Positions 1 through 8,323 of a stretch of DNA of 20,791 bases are shown piece by piece. The stretch is from the NCBI GenBank assembly GCA_023247815.1, contig JAHFFS010000005.1, positions 1 to 20,791 of the forward strand, read 5' to 3'. Positions within the stretch are counted from its first letter, which is position 1; every line of letters begins with the position of its first letter. Both the position numbers and the translations under genes were made by a program. This DNA is from Candidatus Omnitrophota bacterium (GTDB taxonomy: Bacteria; Omnitrophota; Gorgyraeia; Zapsychrales; JANLHA01). Below the pieces are notes generated by a model, which was not told where the DNA came from, did not search any database, and saw only the letters and a list, made by a program, of their open reading frames with translations.

Positions 1-1376
1 TGATCAAGTTCCATTTGCAAAAGGCCGTGCATTTGGCCAAGACCGGCCGGCCTGGCCCGGTGTGGTTGGATATTCCGCTCGACGTTCAAGGCGCCATGGT
101 TGATGAAGCGGCCTTGGAAAAATTTATTCCCCCCCAAAAAACTCCCGACGAGGATATGGCACAAAAGGTCGAGCAAGTCATTTCGCTCATCAATGAAGCC
201 CAACGGCCGGTCCTTTTGGCGGGAAACGGCATCCGATTGGCCGGGGCCAAAAATGAATTTTTAAAATTGATCGAGATGTTGCGCATTCCAGTCTTAACAA
301 CATGGAAAGCGATTGATCTTTTACCGGAAGATCACTCCCTTTATTTTGGCCGACCCGGTTCCATCGGTCAAAGAGGGGCCAACTTCATCCAGCAAAATTC
401 TGATTTACTGATAGCCATCGGCGCTCGTTTGGATTCTGGTCAGACAGCATTCAATTATAAAAATTTTGCCAGGGACGCGAAAAAAGTCATTGTCGACGTC
501 GACGCGGCAGAGATCAATAAAATTGATACTGAAATCGCAGTCGCCATTGCTGCTGATGCTAAATCATTTATTCAAAACCTTTTGTCCGCCCAGGGTCGGT
601 TTGTGCAAAGGGGGGATGCGTCGTGGTTGAAGCGTTGCCAAGACTGGAAAGAAAAGTATCCGGTCCTATTGCCGGAATATCAAAACACAAAAAATGCGGT
701 GAATACCTATGTCTTAATTGACGAACTTTCTCGCGTGTTGACAAAAGACGACCTGATTGTTCCAGGAAGTTCCGCGAGCTGCAGCGAAATAACACTGCAA
801 TCTTTTAAAGTCAAGGAAGGACAGAGGATCTTTAACTCCCCTGGCCTGGGTTCGATGGGGTTTGGTTTGGCAGCAAGCATCGGTGCCTGTTTTGCTAGTG
901 GCAAAAAACGCACGATCTGTTTGATTGGCGACGGAGGGCTGCAGCATAACATCCAAGAACTGGAGTTGTTGAATCGTTATCGTTTGCCCATCAAATTATT
1001 TGTCCTCAATAACAACGGTTATGCTTCGATCCGGACAACTCAGACAAATCATTTTAAGGGACATTTGGTTGGCAGCGACCCTTCTTCGGGTGTGACCCTG
1101 CCGGACACGATTAAAATCGCTAGGGCCTATGGACTGAAAACAGAAAGAATAGAAGACCATAATCATTTGGCTGAGAAGATTGCGGCAGTGTTAATGGCCG
1201 AGGGCCCGGTGGTCTGTGAAGTGATGATCGATTTAGAAATGGTGACGGCTCCCCGAGTCACTTCACAGGTCAAGCCCGATGGTAGGATTGTTTCAAAACC
1301 CATGGAAGACCTATGGCCATTCTTAGACCGTGAAGAATTCAAAGCCAATATGCTGATCAAACCTCTTGAGGAATGA
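1..1376 (+). CDS. Acetolactate-synthase-like ThDP-dependent enzyme (5'-partial)
   Basis: The reading frame is open from the first base (first full codon at position 3), so the true start lies upstream. About 457 residues are present against the usual 550-600. What remains is the end of the PYR domain (GRPGPVWLDIPLDVQ, typical of the IlvB/IlvG family), the central domain (IAIGARLDSGQ) and the ThDP-binding domain. The last contains GSMGFGLAASIGA and the metal/diphosphate motif GDGG...NNNGY near nt 925-1020. The missing part would hold the catalytic glutamate, so activity cannot be judged. Known relatives decarboxylate a 2-oxo acid such as pyruvate and transfer the two-carbon unit; YerE does this onto a nucleotide sugar. 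The epimerase gene begins 5 bases downstream, so I infer a sugar-branching role rather than valine synthesis. A plain acetolactate synthase or other oxo-acid decarboxylase remains possible. Confidence 0.88.
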   Translation, partial: IKFHLQKAVHLAKTGRPGPVWLDIPLDVQGAMVDEAALEKFIPPQKTPDEDMAQKVEQVISLINEAQRPVLLAGNGIRLAGAKNEFLKLIEMLRIPVLTTWKAIDLLPEDHSLYFGRPGSIGQRGANFIQQNSDLLIAIGARLDSGQTAFNYKNFARDAKKVIVDVDAAEINKIDTEIAVAIAADAKSFIQNLLSAQGRFVQRGDASWLKRCQDWKEKYPVLLPEYQNTKNAVNTYVLIDELSRVLTKDDLIVPGSSASCSEITLQSFKVKEGQRIFNSPGLGSMGFGLAASIGACFASGKKRTICLIGDGGLQHNIQELELLNRYRLPIKLFVLNNNGYASIRTTQTNHFKGHLVGSDPSSGVTLPDTIKIARAYGLKTERIEDHNHLAEKIAAVLMAEGPVVCEVMIDLEMVTAPRVTSQVKPDGRIVSKPMEDLWPFLDREEFKANMLIKPLEE

Positions 1377-1380
1377 CGCG

Positions 1381-2259
1381 ATGAAAATATTGATCACCGG
1401 TGGTGATGGGTTCATTGCGCGCAGTCTTTACGAACAAATAAACTGCGATCACACCGTGTTGTCTTTGAATAGAAGAAAGCTTGATCTTTTAGATTCTAAA
1501 AAGGTTTTTAACTGCATAGCCAAACAGAAACCGGATGTTGTTATTCATGCTGCCACCTATGATGCCGCCCCGATCAATTCTAAAAAGGACCCGACTAAAG
1601 TCCTTGCGAATAATTTGAACATGTTTTTCAATCTCGCCCGTTGCAAAGATCATTTCGGCAAGATGATTTATTTCGGCTCCGGTGCTGAATTTAGCCGCGA
1701 ACATTGGCAGCCGAAGATGAAAGAAGATTATTTTGGTCAGCATATTCCCGTCGATCCCTATGGCCTCTCAAAATATATCATGACCCAGCACGCGCAATTG
1801 AGCAGGAACATTTATAACCTTCGGCTTTTTGGCGTGTTTGGCGAATATGATGATTGGCGGTATCGTTTCATTTCCAACGTCTGCTGCAAGGCTGTCCTTA
1901 ATCGGCCGATCACTTTTGAAAAAAATAAATTTTTTGATTTTTTATACATCGATGATTTGGTTAAAATTGTCCAATGGTTCATTTGCAATGACCCTAAGCA
2001 GCAGGTTTATAATGTTTGTTCCGGACAGAGTCATGAATTCAAGGCCTTGGCGCAAAAAGTGCTCAAGGCCGCTGGCAAAGATTTGAAGGTCGTCATAAAG
2101 ACGAAGGCCATGAGAATCGAATACAGTGGCGACAATGCGTTGCTGATGAAGGAATTGAAAAATTTTAAGTTCAGTCCCATCGACGACGCCGTCGGAAAAA
2201 TTTACCACTGGTATGAAAAAAATCAGTATATGATCAAGGCGGAGGATTTTCACTATTGA
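1381..2259 (+). CDS. NAD-dependent sugar epimerase/reductase (extended SDR)
   Basis: A 292-residue Rossmann protein of the extended SDR / NAD-dependent epimerase family, probably acting on a nucleotide sugar (epimerisation, reduction or dehydration). The nucleotide-binding loop is TGGDGFIA (residues 6-13). The catalytic set is visible as Ser100 in YFGSGAEF and Tyr127-xxx-Lys131 in YGLSK. The sequence resembles the GDP-fucose synthase/RmlD side of the family more than GalE, but substrate cannot be read from it. I chose ATG 1381 because GAGGA (1368-1372) sits 8 bases upstream. A TTG at 1366 in the same frame would start before that site. The gene follows the ThDP enzyme by 4 bases and overlaps the Nudix gene, so the three are likely co-translated and handle the same sugar. 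Confidence 0.87.
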   Translation: MKILITGGDGFIARSLYEQINCDHTVLSLNRRKLDLLDSKKVFNCIAKQKPDVVIHAATYDAAPINSKKDPTKVLANNLNMFFNLARCKDHFGKMIYFGSGAEFSREHWQPKMKEDYFGQHIPVDPYGLSKYIMTQHAQLSRNIYNLRLFGVFGEYDDWRYRFISNVCCKAVLNRPITFEKNKFFDFLYIDDLVKIVQWFICNDPKQQVYNVCSGQSHEFKALAQKVLKAAGKDLKVVIKTKAMRIEYSGDNALLMKELKNFKFSPIDDAVGKIYHWYEKNQYMIKAEDFHY

Positions 2260-2792
2260 AAAAGACAAATTCAAATCATACCGTTGCAGAGCAAAACGGT
2301 TTGAATATGCATGATTGCCTTGCCTTCCTGGACAGCCAAATCGCAAATCCATCGGTAGGATTGCCGAAGGAAATTTTTTATTTCATTAGCCGCAATACAC
2401 CGATGGTCAATGTGGACTTGCTTATCAAGGATGAAAATGGACGGACACTTCTCGGGTGGCGGGATGACCAATTCGCTGGAATGGGTTGGCACGTTTTGGG
2501 TGGGATCGTCCGTTTTAAGGAGAATTTAGCCGACAGGGTCAGGAAGGTTGCCGAAACGGAAATTGGGGTGGCGGTTGAATTTGATCCCGAGCCGGTTGCC
2601 GTCAATCCGGTGATCTGCAAACATGACAATCGCGGGCATTTTATTTCCATTTTGTTCAAATGTTTTCTCTATGGAAAATATGTCCCAAACAACAAGGGTT
2701 TATCCAATCAAGACCCTGGTTTTCTTCAGTGGCATGATGTCTGTCCAAAAAATTTAGTCAGAGTGCACGAGATGTACAAAAAATATATATAG
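2256..2792 (+). CDS. Nudix hydrolase, GDP-mannose mannosyl hydrolase type
   Basis: A 178-residue Nudix-fold protein. The layout NTPMVNVDLLIKDENGRTLLGWR...GWHVLGGIVRFKE matches the GDP-mannose mannosyl hydrolase (WcaH/Gmm) family, which hydrolyses GDP-hexose at the sugar C1 instead of the diphosphate. The Nudix box begins normally (Gly83-x5-Glu89-x7), but the usual R-E-U-x-E-E-x-G-U continues K-V-A-E-T-E-I-G-V. One metal-binding glutamate is therefore replaced by Val98 and another position by Thr101. WcaH-type enzymes carry comparable losses. The start is taken as TTG 2256, overlapping the epimerase stop, because GGAGG (2241-2245) lies 10 bases upstream. An internal ATG at 2307 would give a shorter protein that still contains the whole Nudix domain. 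Likely role: nucleotide-sugar turnover or a side step in the same pathway. Confidence 0.8.
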   Translation: MKKTNSNHTVAEQNGLNMHDCLAFLDSQIANPSVGLPKEIFYFISRNTPMVNVDLLIKDENGRTLLGWRDDQFAGMGWHVLGGIVRFKENLADRVRKVAETEIGVAVEFDPEPVAVNPVICKHDNRGHFISILFKCFLYGKYVPNNKGLSNQDPGFLQWHDVCPKNLVRVHEMYKKYI

Positions 2793-2859
2793 TGAATTCT
2801 TTGTTTAGGGTAGTATAGAAGCCTTATGAGAATTAATTGATTCTTAAGAGAGAAAAATA

Positions 2860-4260
2860 ATGAGTGATATTAAGAAATTACAGCCGACCCATAAAGCGAA
2901 ACGTTATTTATCATCCTATAGTAGTTTGTCATTACTGAATGATCATTTTAAACTCTTTCAACTTGATGATCTCATCAACAAAAGTTTCATTACCTCAGAA
3001 AGAAAAGACATTGATTCCTTGTTCAAGTCCATTGCCGGGCTTTTCAGTCTAGGCAAATATGAACTTGATAATATAGATAAATTCACAACCAACCGTTATT
3101 TTCAAGACTCTTTTTCCATCGAAAAATTGTCGTCAGGGAAAACCCTCAAAATCGATTTAGAAAAACACGCCCAAAGCTTTATAAAACTTTCCAAAGAAAT
3201 GAATGCCAACTTTGAAAAGCAGGCAAAAATCAATATGATATCGGATTATAATTTTATCTTCATAAATGGCCCTTCGGGGAAAAACGACGTCGACCACTAT
3301 GTTAAAAATACAAATCAAGATCCCTATGTAACGGACTTTAAGACACATTACAATTTAGATGGAATCAATGTCTTAAAATCTCAAATGATCCAGGCCTTAG
3401 TCTGTATTCACTTATTCACAACGAATTGCTTAAAATTCATTGCTTATCAGGGCTTAACAGGAGAAATATCACCTACTCGTTCTTTATTTACGGAAAACTC
3501 AAGACAACGTCTTGACGAAAATGGATATTTGATTATTGAAGGCGTTTTAACTAATGATGAGGTTCGCAATTTAAGGGCTATTGTCATAAAATTTGCTCAA
3601 TGGGAAGCAGAAATGGGGACGGCTTATTATTATGGCGGCTTTAAAAATTTGCAGAGAATTTATAATCTACTCAATAAGCACGAAATATTTCGTGAACTCA
3701 TCCAAAGACCGATCGTTTTAGAAATTATGGAACATCTTTTTGATAGGGACACTTTACATGATAAATATGTTTTAGCGAGTTGGCATGCCAACATTATTGG
3801 AGAAGGTGGCCCAGCGCAAATCCTCCATGTCGATGCCGCCGTTCCAGAGCCACTCCCACCTTGGATCATCAGAGCTAATATCAACTATATGCTGAATGAT
3901 TACACCAATGAGAATGGCGCCACGCTCTGTTTACCCGGCAGCCATCGCTTTTTAGCAAAACCCAAACAAGCAGACCAGCATAGGAATGATTTAGTCCCTA
4001 TGCTTGCACCAAAGGGATCATTGGCCATTTGGCATGGTCATCTTTGGCATAGAAGTGGCGAAAACAAAACTAAAGAAGACCGTATTGCCCTTTTAGGCGG
4101 TTTTGCGGCCAGCCACCTAAGAGAAATGTGTATTGAAGAGAACCATTTACAAATCATTGACGAGGAAATCACTAAGAATATGAGTCCTGCCTTGCAGAGA
4201 TGGATTGGGGTCGGGCATGGGATCAAAAGGGGAGCTTTACAAAAATCACCTAATTTTTAA
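2860..4260 (+). CDS. Phytanoyl-CoA dioxygenase (PhyH)-like Fe(II)/2-oxoglutarate oxygenase
   Basis: A 466-residue protein whose C-terminal half (about residues 210-430) is a PhyH-type double-stranded beta-helix oxygenase. The iron ligands are visible as His323-x-Asp325 (ILHVDAAVPEP) and a distal His397 (LWHRSGEN); Arg408 follows as the likely 2-oxoglutarate binder. The segment NGYLIIEGVLTNDEVRNLR is the typical PhyH entry. Residues 1-205 match nothing I recognise and make the protein considerably longer than ordinary PhyH proteins (about 250-300). ATG 2860 follows AAGAGAGA (2846-2853). The gene is separated from the Nudix gene by 67 bases and is visibly more A/T-rich than the genes before it, as is the next gene. 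Expected chemistry is hydroxylation or other oxidation of a sugar or lipid intermediate. Substrate unknown. Confidence 0.83.
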   Translation: MSDIKKLQPTHKAKRYLSSYSSLSLLNDHFKLFQLDDLINKSFITSERKDIDSLFKSIAGLFSLGKYELDNIDKFTTNRYFQDSFSIEKLSSGKTLKIDLEKHAQSFIKLSKEMNANFEKQAKINMISDYNFIFINGPSGKNDVDHYVKNTNQDPYVTDFKTHYNLDGINVLKSQMIQALVCIHLFTTNCLKFIAYQGLTGEISPTRSLFTENSRQRLDENGYLIIEGVLTNDEVRNLRAIVIKFAQWEAEMGTAYYYGGFKNLQRIYNLLNKHEIFRELIQRPIVLEIMEHLFDRDTLHDKYVLASWHANIIGEGGPAQILHVDAAVPEPLPPWIIRANINYMLNDYTNENGATLCLPGSHRFLAKPKQADQHRNDLVPMLAPKGSLAIWHGHLWHRSGENKTKEDRIALLGGFAASHLREMCIEENHLQIIDEEITKNMSPALQRWIGVGHGIKRGALQKSPNF

Positions 4261-4275
4261 GAGTGTCATTTAAAA

Positions 4276-5142
4276 ATGAAAAGCCGAATAGCGGACTCAT
4301 GCGTTTGTTGTGACAGTAAGGATTTTAAAAAATCCCCAGCCATTTTGATGCCTTTTGTTGCTCAGAGGGCCTTTGACTGGAAACCTGTTGAAATTAACAA
4401 AAGCTGGGGATTGAAAACCATCAAAAATGGTATGGCCTACTCCATCTGCAATTCCGTCCTCTGTTCCAACTGCTTTCATTTGTTCTTAGACATACGATTC
4501 AGCGATGATGAAATGGGTCGACTGTACGACCATTATAGGGAAACGGCCTATATCAACCTGCGCGAAAAATATGAGCCGGGTTATAAAACAAGAAATAAAA
4601 AACTCAATTTGGGATATCAATATTTGAATGAAATAGAAAATTTTTTAAGGCCTTTTCTAAGAAAATCGTCCGCAATTTTAGACTGGGGTGGTGATTCTGG
4701 GAAAAATACCCCTTTTCAATCAGCTTGCGATTTTCTTCATATTTATGACATTTCTCAAAGACCCGTCGTTGGGAAAGCCGTACGGATCGAAAAAAATCAG
4801 ACACAAAATACAAAGTACGATCTTATTGTATGCAGTCATGTTTTAGAACACGCCCCTTATCCGGGAGACATTTTATCTGACATACGTTCAGCCATGAATA
4901 AAAACACTGTCCTTTACATAGAATTTCCGTATGAAAATTTGGTCAGGACCACAAAAAATAAAAACAACCTACACCGATTGAAAAGACATTGGCACGAACA
5001 TGTTAACTTTTTTAACGAAAGATCAGCTGAAGAACTGTTGTCGAATTCTGATCTCGAAATTTTAAAATTAAAGAAATTGCTAACATCTGGTGAGTCATCA
5101 GAATATGTTTTTCAAATTGTTTGCAAATTGAAGAATTCTTGA
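4276..5142 (+). CDS. SAM-dependent methyltransferase with N-terminal zinc ribbon
   Basis: A 288-residue class I methyltransferase of the Methyltransf_23 type. The N-terminus has two cysteine pairs, Cys9-xx-Cys12 and Cys63-xx-Cys66, which probably form a zinc ribbon like that of sugar C-methyltransferases. The SAM-binding motif I is degenerate but readable (ILDWGGDSGKN, residues 134-144). The post-motif region DLIVCSHVLEHAPYPGDIL is typical of this family. Unlike its downstream neighbour it ends soon after the methyltransferase domain and lacks the C-terminal Methyltransf_14 domain. It lies 15 bases after the oxygenase gene with only a weak AAGAG upstream, so coupled translation is likely. It shares the A/T-rich composition of that gene, and the two may have been acquired together. 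Target (sugar O- or C-methylation) is not determinable. Confidence 0.82.
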   Translation: MKSRIADSCVCCDSKDFKKSPAILMPFVAQRAFDWKPVEINKSWGLKTIKNGMAYSICNSVLCSNCFHLFLDIRFSDDEMGRLYDHYRETAYINLREKYEPGYKTRNKKLNLGYQYLNEIENFLRPFLRKSSAILDWGGDSGKNTPFQSACDFLHIYDISQRPVVGKAVRIEKNQTQNTKYDLIVCSHVLEHAPYPGDILSDIRSAMNKNTVLYIEFPYENLVRTTKNKNNLHRLKRHWHEHVNFFNERSAEELLSNSDLEILKLKKLLTSGESSEYVFQIVCKLKNS

Positions 5143-5191
5143 AACGTTTATGTTCAGCCAGTGGTAAAGAAATTTACAAGGGTTTCAATTT

Positions 5192-6328
5192 ATGTCAATA
5201 AGTCGATGCAGGGTATGTAACCATAAGTTTTTCGATCCTTTGCTGCGATACGCGAATATGCCGGGCGCTGCTCAATATCTGCCGGATGCCGAGTCATTGG
5301 AAAGTGACAAAGGAGTTGATCTGGAAGTGTGTCAGTGTGCGGGTTGTGGATTGGTACAGCTCAACAATGAACCGGTTCCGTATTATAAGGAAGTCATCCG
5401 TGCGGCTGCTTTTTCCGAGGAGATGAAAGGGTTCCGTTTGGAGCAATTTAAAGATTTTGTACAAAAATATTCTCTGAAAGGGAAAAAGGTGATTGAGATC
5501 GGTTGTGGCCGGGGGGAATATCTTTCGCTCATGCAGCAATTCGGCATTGACGCGTATGGATTGGAATATGGTGAGGCCTCGGTGAAAGATTGTATTAAGG
5601 CGGGCTTAAAGGTCGAAAAAATGTTTATCGAAAGCAGTGAAGTTAAACTGAAAGGGGCACCATTTAACGCTTTTTTCATCATGAATTTTTTTGAACATCT
5701 GCCTGACCCCAATTCAACCTTGGGTGGAATATTCAACAATTTGGCCGATGGCGGAATTGGGCTTATTGAAGTGCCGAATTTTGATATGATGCTGCGAAAT
5801 AACAATTTCTCTGAATTTATTGGGGACCATCTGTTTTATTTTACAAAGGAAACATTAACAACGACCCTGGGACAAAATGGTTTTGATGTTGTTGAGTGCC
5901 AGGAAGTGTGGCACGATTATATCATTTCCGCTATTGTCAAAAAAAGGCGAAAGTTGGATTTGTCTCATTTTCACGAAGCCCAGGAACAACTTACAAACGA
6001 AATTGAAAACTATCTAAGACGTTTTAAAGATAAAAGAGTGGCCATTTGGGGGGCGGGGCATCAAGCCTTTGCCATCATTGCCTTACTCGATTTGGCGGAT
6101 AAAATCAAATATGTTGTTGACTCTGCGCCGTTTAAGCAGTATAAATATACTCCAGCATCGCATATTGCTATTCTTCCGCCCAGTGTTCTTCAAAATGAAC
6201 CGGTTGATGCTGTTATCATTATGGCAGCGAGTTATTCCGACGAAGTAGCAAAAATCATAAGACAAAAATTCAGTTCCAATATGGATATCGCCATATTAAG
6301 AAATAAGGTGTTGGAAAAAGTGGAATAA
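5192..6328 (+). CDS. Sugar C-methyltransferase (TylCIII/NovU type)
   Basis: A 378-residue protein with the three-part layout of deoxysugar C-methyltransferases. First is an N-terminal zinc-binding domain (Methyltransf_13) with Cys6-xx-Cys9 and Cys49-xx-Cys52. Next is a SAM-binding core with motif I VIEIGCGRGEYL (residues 100-111) and FEHLPDP. Last is a C-terminal Methyltransf_14 domain with WGAGHQ near residues 287-292 and a Rossmann-like pattern ending in VIIMAASYSDEV. Characterised relatives methylate C3 of a 4-keto nucleotide sugar, giving a one-carbon branch; length and domain order agree. AAGGG (5178-5182) stands 9 bases before ATG 5192. The neighbouring genes support a role in building a branched sugar. 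Family assignment is firm; the exact sugar and carbon are inference. Confidence 0.9.
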   Translation: MSISRCRVCNHKFFDPLLRYANMPGAAQYLPDAESLESDKGVDLEVCQCAGCGLVQLNNEPVPYYKEVIRAAAFSEEMKGFRLEQFKDFVQKYSLKGKKVIEIGCGRGEYLSLMQQFGIDAYGLEYGEASVKDCIKAGLKVEKMFIESSEVKLKGAPFNAFFIMNFFEHLPDPNSTLGGIFNNLADGGIGLIEVPNFDMMLRNNNFSEFIGDHLFYFTKETLTTTLGQNGFDVVECQEVWHDYIISAIVKKRRKLDLSHFHEAQEQLTNEIENYLRRFKDKRVAIWGAGHQAFAIIALLDLADKIKYVVDSAPFKQYKYTPASHIAILPPSVLQNEPVDAVIIMAASYSDEVAKIIRQKFSSNMDIAILRNKVLEKVE

Positions 6329-6384
6329 ATATCATTACCTGCTGGGCAAATCCTAAATCATTTCATACAGTTAAGGAGATGCAA

Positions 6385-8148
6385 ATGGAAGATAACAAAT
6401 TTTCTGGAAATGATGTCAGCATGGGTAGCAGTGTTATCGTTGAATCAAAAGAGCAAAACATCCTTTTCGTAAGCTTACCAGCTATTCCTCTTTCCAAATT
6501 AGTCAGTGGAACCACCAGTCGTTCAGTTAAGACCTATAATTTTGGAATTTTATATCTTTCCTCCATCCTTAAGCAGAAAGGGCACAAGGGACACCTGGCC
6601 TGTGTGGACTATTTTAAGCAGCAACATTCCGAAGAGCTTGCGAAAGATGTTGTTGGATTTATCGCATCTGAGGCGACGAAGGCATTTCCGGCTAACAAAG
6701 AACCGGATATTTTGGCCATCGCTTTTATGTTATCCACATCGTATGAATTCTTTTGTGAATGCTTACCGGTTTTGAAAAAACTCTGGCCGCGTACAAAAGT
6801 TATTGTTGGCGGAATGCACGCCTCCAATGCCGTCAAACATTTGCTGGATAACTTTCTTGACATTGATTATGTTTTGGCAGGGGAAGCTGAACAAAGTTTT
6901 CCGCTTCTTCTTTCCGCGTTATCAGAAGGAGAAAATACGAATGCCCTCCGAGGTGTTCATTCGTGCGGTTCAATTAAGCTGGGCACCAATGGAAAACCGG
7001 AAATTGCATTGCCCGTTGATTTGGATGATTTGCCTTTTCCTGATTGGGACATGATCGATATGGAGTATTATGCCGGCTCCGGAGATCAGCATTTTTGGGA
7101 TGAGGTCAGCGCTTCGAGAGGCGCGTATGTGAATTACCGGCATGCGGCCATCTTCACGTCGAGAGGATGTCCTTTCCGCTGCACATATTGTGCTTCACAT
7201 ACCATTCATGAGCGCAAATTCCGTCAGAAAAATTTAGAGCGAGTGATCGAAGAGATGAAAGAATTGAATCGGCGCTACGGCATTAATTTTTTTCATGTGC
7301 ACGATGATTTAGCACTCGTAAGGAAGGATCGTGCTCTGGAATTGTTGCCGGCCATGGCCAGCACGGGGATAAAGAATTTGCAGGTATCATTTACGTCATC
7401 TTTGGCGGTCAATTGTACTGATGAAGAAGTCATTGATGCGCTCATTAAGTATACGGGGATTCGTACGATTGCTATTGCCATTGAAACGGCAAATCAAGAT
7501 ATGCAAAAGGCCATAAAAAAGAACGCAAAGTTGGATAAAGCGGAACAACTCATTCGTTATGCCCAATCGAAAGGGCTCGTCGTGACCATCAATCACATCT
7601 TAGGCTTTCCAGAAGAAACCGCTGAACAAATGCGAAAAGCCATCACCAATGTCCATAATTTTCTTAGGCCAAATTGGACAAAGTATCATTCGGCTATGCC
7701 GATCATTGGCACCGAGATGTATGAACAATTTCTCGCTATGGGTATTATTACGGATGGCCCCGAAACTTGGGCCAATGAGTTCAATCATCGAATTTTTGAT
7801 ACGCCTTGGATTAAGGCCACTGATTTGAATGAACTGCGTTATCGAGCGGATTTGGAAACGAACTATGTCAATAATAATGACCTGAAATCAGGAAATTATC
7901 CTCTTGCTAAACTTATGTTTGAGAGCGTCATCAAGTTGTATCCTTTTCAGATCTTTGCTTGGGATGGGGTCCGTAGTGCTGAAGTCCTCGCGGGAAATGA
8001 ACAAGGCGCTCAGTCTGCTGAGCAGAAAATAAGAGAGCTTGTTCAAAACGATTCCCGATCAAGCACATTGTTACAGAAATATGGAGATTTGATTCCGGAA
8101 GTTTTTGAAAAATATAGTAGTTATGCAGTTTGCGAAGTTAAAAATTAA
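6385..8148 (+). CDS. B12-binding-domain radical SAM protein
   Basis: A 587-residue protein with an N-terminal cobalamin-binding-like Rossmann domain (about residues 20-190). That domain has the typical segments IVGGMHASN and DYVLAGEAEQSFP, but I do not see the DxHxxG cobalamin-ligand motif. The radical SAM core follows, with cluster motif Cys262-xxx-Cys266-xx-Cys269 (CPFRCTYC). A helical tail after about residue 490 resembles tetratricopeptide repeats. Members of this class methylate unactivated carbons or do other radical chemistry. TAAGGAG (6372-6378) directly abuts an ATG at 6379, too close to work, and lies 6 bases before ATG 6385, which I therefore take as the start. It is the last gene before the internal promoter. 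Substrate is unknown; C-methylation or rearrangement of a lipid or sugar intermediate is plausible from context. Confidence 0.88.
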   Translation: MEDNKFSGNDVSMGSSVIVESKEQNILFVSLPAIPLSKLVSGTTSRSVKTYNFGILYLSSILKQKGHKGHLACVDYFKQQHSEELAKDVVGFIASEATKAFPANKEPDILAIAFMLSTSYEFFCECLPVLKKLWPRTKVIVGGMHASNAVKHLLDNFLDIDYVLAGEAEQSFPLLLSALSEGENTNALRGVHSCGSIKLGTNGKPEIALPVDLDDLPFPDWDMIDMEYYAGSGDQHFWDEVSASRGAYVNYRHAAIFTSRGCPFRCTYCASHTIHERKFRQKNLERVIEEMKELNRRYGINFFHVHDDLALVRKDRALELLPAMASTGIKNLQVSFTSSLAVNCTDEEVIDALIKYTGIRTIAIAIETANQDMQKAIKKNAKLDKAEQLIRYAQSKGLVVTINHILGFPEETAEQMRKAITNVHNFLRPNWTKYHSAMPIIGTEMYEQFLAMGIITDGPETWANEFNHRIFDTPWIKATDLNELRYRADLETNYVNNNDLKSGNYPLAKLMFESVIKLYPFQIFAWDGVRSAEVLAGNEQGAQSAEQKIRELVQNDSRSSTLLQKYGDLIPEVFEKYSSYAVCEVKN

Positions 8149-8176
8149 CGAATAAAGTTTCAGGAAATCAGAAATA

Positions 8177-8185
8177 TGTTATACT
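8177..8185 (+). promoter_or_regulatory. Extended -10 promoter for the radical SAM/SPASM gene
   Basis: TGTTATACT contains a near-consensus -10 box (TATACT) preceded by the TGn extension. The -35 region about 17 bases upstream (around TTTCAG) is poor, as is common for extended -10 promoters. Transcription would begin near 8191-8193, leaving a leader of about 130 bases before the next gene. Confidence 0.55.
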
Positions 8186-8252
8186 TTAAGAGAGTGTTAG
8201 GCGTTGGTTAGAATGGGCAATTTTGAATGGGAAGGATAGATCATCTCATTTA

Positions 8253-8278
8253 CACTGCAAGTGATTGCAGTGATTTTT
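8253..8278 (+). terminator. Terminator-like hairpin in the leader of the radical SAM/SPASM gene
   Basis: A perfect 8-bp stem (CACTGCAA / TTGCAGTG) with loop GTGA is followed at once by ATTTTT, the layout of an intrinsic terminator. It lies downstream of the 8177-8185 promoter and 45 bases before ATG 8324. It could therefore end a leader transcript of about 85 nt (attenuator or small RNA) or end the upstream operon. The stem is A/T-containing and the U-tract short, so efficiency is uncertain. Confidence 0.6.
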
Positions 8279-8323
8279 AATAATAGTTCAAGGAATACGA
8301 GGCACAATAGAAGGGGGCATATT

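Noticed and set aside
1942..2352. 136-codon minus-strand frame
   Set aside because: Antisense to the epimerase-Nudix junction; no supporting start signal.
2793..2859. Promoter before the PhyH gene (TTGTTT then TATGAG)
   Set aside because: Both boxes are poor matches; the gap may contain a promoter but I cannot place it.
8261..8323. Upstream GTG start for the radical SAM/SPASM gene
   Set aside because: The GTG lies in the loop of the terminator-like hairpin, and the added 21 residues are unlike the family; ATG 8324 has a strong ribosome site.
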